NCBI GenBank assembly: GCA_030427085.1
Contig: JAUHXH010000006.1
Location: 1-52,022, forward strand
Origin: Gammaproteobacteria bacterium
Lineage (GTDB): Bacteria > Pseudomonadota > Gammaproteobacteria > Pseudomonadales > Halieaceae
Length of the DNA stretch: 52,022 bases
Direction of reading: 5' to 3'
This document shows, piece by piece, positions 45,366-52,022 of the stretch. Each line of letters starts with the position of its first letter. The first letter of the stretch is position 1. Below the pieces are notes generated by a model. It was given only the letters and a program-made list of their open reading frames with translations, had not been told where the DNA came from and ran no database searches. The position numbers and the translations under genes were made by a program.

Positions 45366-46130
45366 TCAGCCCCCGGGGGACTGCAGGGCTGTAACGCTGG
45401 ATTGCAAGCGGGTTAGTGCTGCGTTCACCTGACCCCGGAAGGCGTTAATAGATTGCACCCACTCTTCATTGCTGGCCACACGCTTGTCCATTTTGGACAG
45501 CTCGAGGTTGAAGCGATTGACCGAATCCGCCAGCCGCTCAATCTCCGCCTGCCGGTTGGCAGCGGCTCTGGCCAGCCGTTCCATATCGCCAATTTCCTGC
45601 TTGAATGTGGCGACATCGCTACTCAGGGTTTTCAAGGACGCGCCATGCTCTTTGCTGGCCTTGGACTGAGTGGCCAGTTGCCCGGCATTGGCCTTGCTGG
45701 TCTTCTCCACCTGGGCGAGTGTGTTGTTGGATACCTTGCGGGCATCCCAGAGCTTGCGCACTTCGGAGTCCAGCATACGCAGTTGCGCGCCCATGGCGGC
45801 AGAGGACTGATTCACCGTCTCGTCGGTGTCTGACAGCAAATCCTCCAGATCTTTCACGCGCTTTTCATAGCGCGCCATCTCGTGCTCGCCCTGCTTGAGC
45901 TGCTCCTGCAATTGCCAGGCCCAGGCACAGGCCACCCCCGCAATACCGAGGGCAAGGGCGATGCACAGGCGCGCAAACAGGCCGGCACCACCGCCAGAGC
46001 GAGGCTCCGGTCGGCGCGAGCCGCCGTTACCGCGGGGGCTGGCTCCCTGTCGTGCGCGCCCCTGGCTGACAGGGTCGTCATCACGAGTCGCCGACATGGA
46101 AGGAATAGGATCAAGATCGTCTTGGGGCAT
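45366..46130 (-). CDS. Membrane-anchored coiled-coil protein of unknown function
   Basis: A 254-residue protein. A polar, arginine/glycine-rich cytoplasmic N-terminus of about 50 residues leads to one membrane helix (LFARLCIALALGIAGVACAW), then a long, nearly continuous periplasmic coiled coil (about 75-240; for example RYEKRVKDLEDLLSDTDETV and AEIERLADSVNRFNLELSKM). There are no cysteines after the membrane helix and no catalytic motif. I do not recognise the family. A start 11 codons later (MSATRDDD) is possible. It precedes the fumarase gene, with a GC-rich hairpin between. Confidence 0.75.
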   Translation of the reverse strand: MPQDDLDPIPSMSATRDDDPVSQGRARQGASPRGNGGSRRPEPRSGGGAGLFARLCIALALGIAGVACAWAWQLQEQLKQGEHEMARYEKRVKDLEDLLSDTDETVNQSSAAMGAQLRMLDSEVRKLWDARKVSNNTLAQVEKTSKANAGQLATQSKASKEHGASLKTLSSDVATFKQEIGDMERLARAAANRQAEIERLADSVNRFNLELSKMDKRVASNEEWVQSINAFRGQVNAALTRLQSSVTALQSPGG

Positions 46131-46195
46131 GAGCTTCTACTGCGTCAGTCACGTGTCCCGCGAGGATAACGGAATTTTGAGCAGATTCGCAGCCC

Positions 46196-46230
46196 AAAAA
46201 AGCCCCACTGTTGCCTGGCAACAGTGGGGC
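46196..46230 (-). terminator. Intrinsic terminator of the PuuD-like gene
   Basis: A 13-bp perfect stem GCCCCACTGTTGC/GCAACAGTGGGGC with a 3-base loop is followed on the minus strand by six U residues, directly after the gene at 46247. Confidence 0.93.
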
Positions 46231-46246
46231 GCGTTTGGAAAGGAAT

Positions 46247-46873
46247 TTAAACGAAGGCCAGAATTGCCCAGATTGCGGCGGCCAGCGCGATACTGCAGTG
46301 AATAACGCCCTTCACAGAGGCCATTGGGCCCATCTTGCCGAACAGCGCATTGGCTTCCAGCAGCACAACCAGGGCGAGACACACACCAACACCGGTGCTG
46401 CTGATACCGTCGATAAAGAGGTGCTTGGAACCCAGCATGCCCAACAACATGGGACCGGAGAACAGGGTATTGGTGCGGGAAGCCAGGCCGGCTTTAGCGG
46501 CAGCACTGGGTCCGTCGCCCTCCTTCATGCCCAGCACGATTTGCTGGTTGGGCCAGATAATCAGCCACACATTCAGGAACATGAAAGTACCAGCCAATGC
46601 GCCAATCCAGATCAGGCCGGAGGCCACCCAGTTGCTCATGGCACCGACCATGTGGAGCAACACCAGACCGGTCAGGAAAGTGAACATGGCTCCCCAACGG
46701 AACCACCACAGGGCGCGTGGAGCCAGTTTCTTCATGGCGTCAGCTTTGGCGTCGGCCTCGGCTTCCTTGAAGTATTCGGTCTGCACAAAGTTGAAGTAGT
46801 ACAGCATGCCGATCCACACGATGCCGAATACAACGTGTGCCCAACGAAACACAAATTCCAATGCCATTTCCAT
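46247..46873 (-). CDS. PuuD-like urate-hydroxylase-domain membrane protein
   Basis: A 208-residue integral membrane protein with about six hydrophobic segments. The N-terminal FRWAHVVFGIVWIGMLYYFNFVQ and WFRWGAMFTFLTGLVLL, and the later NVWLIIWPNQQIVLG, resemble the membrane part of PuuD. PuuD itself is a cytochrome c-linked urate hydroxylase, but this protein has no CxxCH heme motif and no purine-degradation neighbours, so urate oxidation is doubtful. Conserved histidines may bind heme. The start is supported by AAGGGG 6 nt upstream; it ends at a strong terminator, so it is monocistronic. Confidence 0.7.
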   Translation of the reverse strand: MEMALEFVFRWAHVVFGIVWIGMLYYFNFVQTEYFKEAEADAKADAMKKLAPRALWWFRWGAMFTFLTGLVLLHMVGAMSNWVASGLIWIGALAGTFMFLNVWLIIWPNQQIVLGMKEGDGPSAAAKAGLASRTNTLFSGPMLLGMLGSKHLFIDGISSTGVGVCLALVVLLEANALFGKMGPMASVKGVIHCSIALAAAIWAILAFV

Positions 46874-47113
46874 GAGTCACCCCTTACTTAAGCTTGTTGT
46901 TGTGTAATCCGCATAAGCTCTGCACACACTCAGGCCCTCTCCAAGGCAGGTGGTGCGCGGGTTTCAGCCTTCTGCGGCACTTCCATGGAGTGTATCGACT
47001 TGACTTGGGAGCGTCCAGCCTGCTGGGTTCTACCAACAGAACTCGGCAGTGAATTTAAACGCGTCCCTACCGGCATCCATGCCTCTCGGGACGTACCGTC
47101 CATCCATGGACAT
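46874..47113. other. Intergenic region without recognised gene
   Basis: About 240 bases between the PuuD-like gene and the groEL terminator, both on the minus strand. It should carry the promoter of the PuuD-like gene. I see no confident -35/-10 pair, no RNA gene and no conserved small open frame with a ribosome-binding site. Confidence 0.45.
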
Positions 47114-47144
47114 AAAAAAAGCCCCGCTGCCAGAACAGCGGGGC
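47114..47144 (-). terminator. Intrinsic terminator of groESL
   Basis: A 9-bp perfect stem GCCCCGCTG/CAGCGGGGC with loop CCAGAA is followed by seven U residues on the minus strand, 27 nt after the groEL stop. Confidence 0.95.
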
Positions 47145-47171
47145 TTTTGGAACTGCCTGGATGAGGCTGGC

Positions 47172-48839
<1,668 letters not shown>

Positions 48840-48892
48840 TTACTTTGACTGTTTGCTTCTATGGATGGGGAAATCGGTGCGTCTTAGTCGAC

Positions 48893-49183
48893 TTACTCAA
48901 CGACGGCGTAGATTTCGCTCTCACCCATGATGATCAGTTCTTCACCATCCACTTCGATGGTGTTGCTGCCGGCGTACTGGCCGAAAACAACGCGGTCACC
49001 AACCTTAACGGCCAGCGCGCGGGTTTCACCGTTGTCCAGCACTTTGCCCTCGCCCACGGCAACCACTTCACCCTGGTTGGGCTTTTCCTTGGCGGAACCG
49101 GGCAGGACGATGCCACCGGCAGTGGTTTCCTCTTCTGCTTTGCGACGAATGACCACGCGGTCATACAGCGGACGAATGTTCAT
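48893..49183 (-). CDS. groS: Co-chaperonin GroES
   Basis: GroES is the heptameric lid of GroEL. The 96-residue protein has the usual length and motifs: [20 protein letters not shown], the mobile loop [20 protein letters not shown], and [27 protein letters not shown] lies 10 nt before the ATG. It is first in the operon, under the sigma-70/CIRCE/sigma-32 control region. Confidence 0.99.
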   Translation of the reverse strand: MNIRPLYDRVVIRRKAEEETTAGGIVLPGSAKEKPNQGEVVAVGEGKVLDNGETRALAVKVGDRVVFGQYAGSNTIEVDGEELIIMGESEIYAVVE

Positions 49184-49238
49184 CTGTGTCAGTCTCCTTA
49201 TAGCGTTTATATCTGCCCGTATTCGGGCTCAGCTTGCT

Positions 49239-49266
49239 AAGTGGGGCCGCATCGGCACATTTCAAG
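49239..49266 (-). promoter_or_regulatory. Sigma-32 promoter of groESL
   Basis: Minus-strand CTTGAA (49261-49266), a 14-base spacer and CCCCACTT (49239-49246) form a good RpoH heat-shock promoter, with the same spacing as that of clpB. It lies 55 nt before the groES start. Confidence 0.88.
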
Positions 49267-49272
49267 GCCGAA

Positions 49273-49299
49273 TTAGCACTCTCTTTGAAAGAGTGCTAA
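49273..49299. promoter_or_regulatory. CIRCE operator (HrcA binding site)
   Basis: TTAGCACTC-TCTTTGAAA-GAGTGCTAA is a perfect 9-9-9 CIRCE element, the binding site of the heat-shock repressor HrcA. It begins where the -10 of the sigma-70 promoter ends, so bound HrcA would cover the transcription start. hrcA is not in the window. Confidence 0.97.
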
Positions 49300-49326
49300 T
49301 TCTAGTTCGGATCGAGGGGGAGTCAA
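49299..49326 (-). promoter_or_regulatory. Sigma-70 promoter of groESL
   Basis: On the minus strand TTGACT (49321-49326) and TAGAAT (49299-49304) are 16 bp apart, five of six matches each. The CIRCE element overlaps its start site. This is the vegetative, HrcA-repressed promoter, located upstream of the separate sigma-32 promoter. Confidence 0.88.
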
Positions 49327-49436
49327 GGCTCTGTGAAACCGCCCTGATATCAGCGCAAAACAACAAATAGTCTTTTTATTTCAATTACTTATATTAAAAA
49401 GACGCCAGAGGCTGCGGATCATGACGAGACAAAACT

Positions 49437-49853
49437 TCACGGTAGGCGAGGATCGTCATCATCCACGCGACGGAAGTCACCATCCAGGGTGGTGGGCCCA
49501 GCATGCTCCGGGGACTCCCTGAACCCCAGCTTCTCGGCCAGCTTGCGCCGCAGCGGGCCGATCAGCATCAGCAGGGCGAGGGTGTCGGTGATCATGCCGG
49601 GAATCATCAACAGAATGCCGGCCATTCCGGCGGCCATGTTGTCTCGCAGCATCACCGAATTCATGACCACCTGCCCCTGGGCTTCCCGCAGGCGGCGGAA
49701 GATGTCGGCACCCTGCCGGCGGAGAATCCACATGCCCAGAACGCCTGTGGCCGCCACATAGGCCAGCGCCGTCAGCGTACTGGTCTGCACGCCCAGCTGG
49801 ATAAGCGTGAACAGCTCCAACCACGGCAGGAGCAGAAAAAACAATCGCAACAT
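49437..49853 (-). CDS. fxsA: FxsA family membrane protein
   Basis: A 138-residue small inner-membrane protein of the FxsA family. Three hydrophobic segments are visible: LRLFFLLLPWLELFTLIQLG, TALAYVAATGVLGMWIL, and AGMAGILLMIPGMITDTLAL with the family's MIPGxITD motif. The C-terminus is short and acidic (DGDFRRVDDDDPRLP). In E. coli, FxsA relieves F-plasmid exclusion of phage T7; the normal function is unknown. It is a frequent upstream neighbour of groESL, as here. GAGGAC precedes the ATG. It stops 111 nt before the groESL sigma-70 promoter. Confidence 0.93.
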   Translation of the reverse strand: MLRLFFLLLPWLELFTLIQLGVQTSTLTALAYVAATGVLGMWILRRQGADIFRRLREAQGQVVMNSVMLRDNMAAGMAGILLMIPGMITDTLALLMLIGPLRRKLAEKLGFRESPEHAGPTTLDGDFRRVDDDDPRLP

Positions 49854-49932
49854 GAAATGTCCTCGTTCGCGGACTCAGACCGGCAACAACCGAGCTGGTT
49901 CCGCGGGCAGTGGGGGCCGCCTCCGCCCCGAC

Positions 49933-50988
49933 CTACCAGTCATAATTCAGGCCAATGGACCACTTGCGATCCACCTTCTCCACCTCAGACTCGGCCGGCA
50001 GTCGGTCATAGTCGTATTCCAACTGGATGGTAGAACTGAAATGACCGTTGATGGGGTAGCGAAAGCCCGTCACCGAATCCAGTTCAAAATCTTCACGGTC
50101 GTTGGTGGCCTGCAGGATCAAGTGCCGGTGGAACAACTGCGTGCCCTTGTCGCTCAGGCGCCATGCGAAGTCAAGATTCCACAGCACGGCCGGTGTCTTG
50201 CGATCCTCACCCGTGGTGAGTTGCTCATCGACATAGTTCACAGTGGCCTTGGCGGAAAGATCAAAAAAGGAGGTTTCCAGGAACTGGTAACCCATCCCCA
50301 AACCGACCGAGGCGCGCTGTTCGATGTCCTTGAATTCATCCTTGTCGTAGTAGGCGTTGCCCGTTGCAAACCACTGTTCGGAAAGAAATTGGTCATACTC
50401 GTAACCGCCGCGCCAACGGTTGAGCGTGGTCTGTGCCTGGACTGATTCTTCCTGGTAGAGCAGGGCCAGGGTGTGGCGTGACTCGACGTAACGAAGGGTA
50501 TTTCGAGCCTCCACGTTGTACTTGGTTAAATCATTGTTGCCGGAGCTGTCTTCCATGGCCACGCGGACCGTACCGTTCTGGGCAAGTGTGGGCGGCCCCG
50601 AGATCACCGGCTCACCAGCCGCCACGATGAGTTTCCAGCTTTTGAGGCTTTGAACACCCTGCTCACAGTGCAGGTGCTGGCGCCTGGCCTGCACGTACAT
50701 CCAGCAGTTGTTAAGCTCTCCACCGGTGGTTTTGACATCAAAGTGTTCGCCGCTCTCCACGTACTTGACGTGACTCTGGTCGATTTCCAGTTCGCCGAGC
50801 ATGGGAGAGCTCCACTGAACGCGACCTTTTTCGGCGCTGATAAAAGTGCCCACGATGGATTCACCATCCACCAGATGCAGGCGATCGGCACTGGCGGCAC
50901 TGGCAAAACCCAGCGCTGCAAGCACAGCCAACGCGAGCGGAATGAAACTTGAGAGACGGGAACTGGGGGAGTTAGGCTGTGGCTTCAA
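49933..50988 (-). CDS. DUF481 outer-membrane beta-barrel protein
   Basis: An exported protein of about 351 residues. The signal peptide (LSSFIPLALAVLAALGFASA) leads to an N-terminal small domain (DRLHLVDGESIVGTFISAEK, MLGELEIDQSHVKYVESGEH). The C-terminal part, from about residue 170, is a DUF481-type barrel with alternating strands, ending in an aromatic residue (DRKWSIGLNYDW) as outer-membrane barrels do. Two cysteines (NNCWMYV, HLHCEQG) may pair. The start is uncertain. An ATG at 51024 would overlap the start of the divergent gene, so I prefer a TTG at 50988, though its ribosome-binding site is weak. Function unknown. Confidence 0.82.
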   Translation of the reverse strand: MKPQPNSPSSRLSSFIPLALAVLAALGFASAASADRLHLVDGESIVGTFISAEKGRVQWSSPMLGELEIDQSHVKYVESGEHFDVKTTGGELNNCWMYVQARRQHLHCEQGVQSLKSWKLIVAAGEPVISGPPTLAQNGTVRVAMEDSSGNNDLTKYNVEARNTLRYVESRHTLALLYQEESVQAQTTLNRWRGGYEYDQFLSEQWFATGNAYYDKDEFKDIEQRASVGLGMGYQFLETSFFDLSAKATVNYVDEQLTTGEDRKTPAVLWNLDFAWRLSDKGTQLFHRHLILQATNDREDFELDSVTGFRYPINGHFSSTIQLEYDYDRLPAESEVEKVDRKWSIGLNYDW

Positions 50989-51022
50989 TGTTCTTCGGCT
51001 GTTTTTATGGGACGTGACATAC

Positions 51023-51364
51023 ATGGCTGACAAAGAGCCGGGACTCGACAATCGCATCTGGCAAGTTGTTGCCAGCATTCCCCCCGGCCGCGTCGCCACC
51101 TACGGCGACATCGCCCAACTGGCAGGACTATCCCGGGCAGCCCGCAGAGTGGGACGAGCCCTGCGAAAACTGCCACCGGATACGCGAATCCCCTGGCACC
51201 GCGTTATCAATGCCCAGGGCCGTATTTCCCTACCCGACGGATCTGCCAGTCAGTATACCCAAAGGGAGCGACTGGAGGCAGAGGGCGTGGTGTTTCGCGC
51301 CAACAAAAGTATCGATCTAAGGCGGTTTCGTTGGTGTCCAGAAGAGGATGGCAGGGCTGGCTGA
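51023..51364 (+). CDS. Alkyltransferase-like protein (ATL) of DNA repair
   Basis: A 113-residue homologue of the DNA-binding domain of O6-alkylguanine-DNA alkyltransferase. Conserved blocks are IPPGRVATYGDIAQLAG, RRVGRALRKLP and IPWHRVINAQGRIS. The catalytic Cys of the transferase PCHRV motif is Trp (PWHRV), the defining change of ATL proteins such as Atl1 and YbaZ. These flip out alkylated guanine and hand the lesion to nucleotide excision repair without removing the alkyl group. Upstream in-frame codons read into the opposing gene and were dropped; GGGACG precedes this ATG. It starts almost back to back with the DUF481 gene. Confidence 0.92.
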   Translation: MADKEPGLDNRIWQVVASIPPGRVATYGDIAQLAGLSRAARRVGRALRKLPPDTRIPWHRVINAQGRISLPDGSASQYTQRERLEAEGVVFRANKSIDLRRFRWCPEEDGRAG

Positions 51365-51395
51365 ACGCTGGCTGAATGCAAGGACTCGCGTCTGA

Positions 51396-52022
51396 TCACT
51401 CACCCTGCTGAGATTTGGCGGCCATCGCCTCCAGTGCTGCGATATTACCCTGAATCCTCGCGCGGCGTTCTGTGCTTTGGATATCGCCTTGCAGTGCAGT
51501 TTTCAATACGGCAATGGCGCGGGAGTAGTCACTCTTTTTAACCAGCAAATTTGCATAGTTGTTGCACAGGGTAACCGAGGCAAATCCCCCGTCGTACAGT
51601 TCGCCGTAAAGTTGCTGCGCAGCGTCCGGGTCTCCGGCGCGATAGTGTGCCTCCGCGGCCCCCTCAAGGCTTCGCTGCGGGGACTCGCCCAGTTCAGCCG
51701 CTTTGCGGTAGTACTGGGCGGCACGTGCGTAGTCCTTGAGGAAATACATGCGTACCGCGGCCGCTTTCCTGTAGTGCAAACCAGTTGGCGACTCTTCGAT
51801 ACACGCCTCCAGCAGGTTCAGGTAACGCAGTTGCCGCTTAACCCGAGGCTTGGTCGGGTCCTCATCCATGTAGTGATGCAGGGCAACGGGCAAAATATCG
51901 CGCGAATCTTCGGGAATGGCAGGATCAAGCAATTCGTGTACGCGCCCGCTGAACCGGATGTCGGGACGATTGCGGAAGAGTCGGAGAATCGGATTGGCCT
52001 GAAAGCCCTTGTAGTCGCGCGT
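51396..52022 (-). CDS. 3' part of a glycosyltransferase family 2/TPR protein (cut by right edge)
   Basis: The frame is open to the window edge, so at least the last 208 residues are seen and the start lies outside. The first visible residues (ANPILRLFRNRPDIRFSGRV, then HE) match the end of the catalytic domain of family 2 glycosyltransferases that carry TPR repeats. The rest consists of TPR-like helices (AAAVRMYFLKDYARAAQYYR, LEGAAEAHYRAGDPDAAQQL, NNYANLLVKKSDYSRAIAVL). An internal TTG at 51932 could be misread as a start. Substrate unknown. It converges on the ATL gene. Confidence 0.78.
   Translation of the reverse strand, partial: TRDYKGFQANPILRLFRNRPDIRFSGRVHELLDPAIPEDSRDILPVALHHYMDEDPTKPRVKRQLRYLNLLEACIEESPTGLHYRKAAAVRMYFLKDYARAAQYYRKAAELGESPQRSLEGAAEAHYRAGDPDAAQQLYGELYDGGFASVTLCNNYANLLVKKSDYSRAIAVLKTALQGDIQSTERRARIQGNIAALEAMAAKSQQGE

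Noticed and set aside
51197-51212. Missing catalytic cysteine in the alkyltransferase homologue
   Set aside because: Cys to Trp in PWHRV defines the ATL family and does not indicate a pseudogene.
51923-51932. Internal TTG as the start of a 178-residue TPR protein
   Set aside because: The frame is open to the window edge and the codons before it encode a glycosyltransferase-like end, so the gene is truncated by the window, not short.

Overview
The window is an ordinary chromosomal stretch of a gammaproteobacterium with roughly 55-62% GC in hand-counted lines. Gene order recalls Pseudomonas over long blocks: an rRNA promoter beside msrQ-msrP-pssA-ilv, then clpB-pgeF-rluD/bamD, then pilSR-fimT with the minor pilins, and ispH-fkpB-lspA-ileS-ribF-murJ. 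It differs in having a long class II IlvC with an IlvY regulator, a PEP-CTERM-type protein, an IalB-family protein and a CIRCE-controlled groESL. That combination suggests a marine, Cellvibrionales-like gammaproteobacterium; the genus cannot be read from the sequence. I see no prophage, insertion sequence, CRISPR array or tRNA gene.

Layout. 1-200: promoter, UP-like element and boxA leader of an rRNA operon running off the left edge. 255-3681: msrQ, msrP, pssA and ilvY on the minus strand. 3682-5352: IlvY operator region, ilvC and a two-way terminator. 5376-7253: PEP-CTERM-type secreted protein and an IalB-like protein. 7261-9863: ilvIH (acetolactate synthase) with its promoter and a leader of about 310 nt. 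9967-15866: DUF4124 protein, clpB with a sigma-32 promoter, pgeF, rluD and divergent bamD. 15882-19285: a tandemly duplicated accessory locus (two tautomerases, two related four-cysteine secreted proteins, one membrane-anchored protein) facing an HxlR-SCP2 regulator, with the same palindrome before each copy. 19291-24682: nadE, pilS, pilR and fimT. 24685-33144: minor pilin operon fimU-pilVWXY1E plus a small periplasmic protein. 33270-42269: ispH, fkpB, lspA, ileS, ribF, murJ, a Nudix gene and pyrB, mostly touching or overlapping. 42315-46873: sbcB, class I fumarase, a coiled-coil membrane protein and a PuuD-like membrane protein. 47114-49326: groESL with a sigma-70/CIRCE/sigma-32 control region. 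49437-52022: fxsA, a DUF481 outer-membrane protein, an alkyltransferase-like protein and the 3' end of a glycosyltransferase/TPR gene cut by the right edge.

How the genes work together. IlvIH and IlvC are consecutive steps of branched-chain amino acid synthesis, and IlvY probably couples ilvC to its substrates. PilS/PilR and the minor pilins belong to the type IV pilus system; PilY1 here has a von Willebrand A domain split by three repeats. ClpB and GroESL share heat-shock promoter sequences.

The best candidate for an undescribed system is the 15.9-19.3 kb locus. Each tautomerase copy is preceded at the same distance by AACTACG-N5-CGTAGTT, the likely operator of the neighbouring HxlR-SCP2 protein, and each is followed by a member of the same four-cysteine exported family. 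Its function is unknown.
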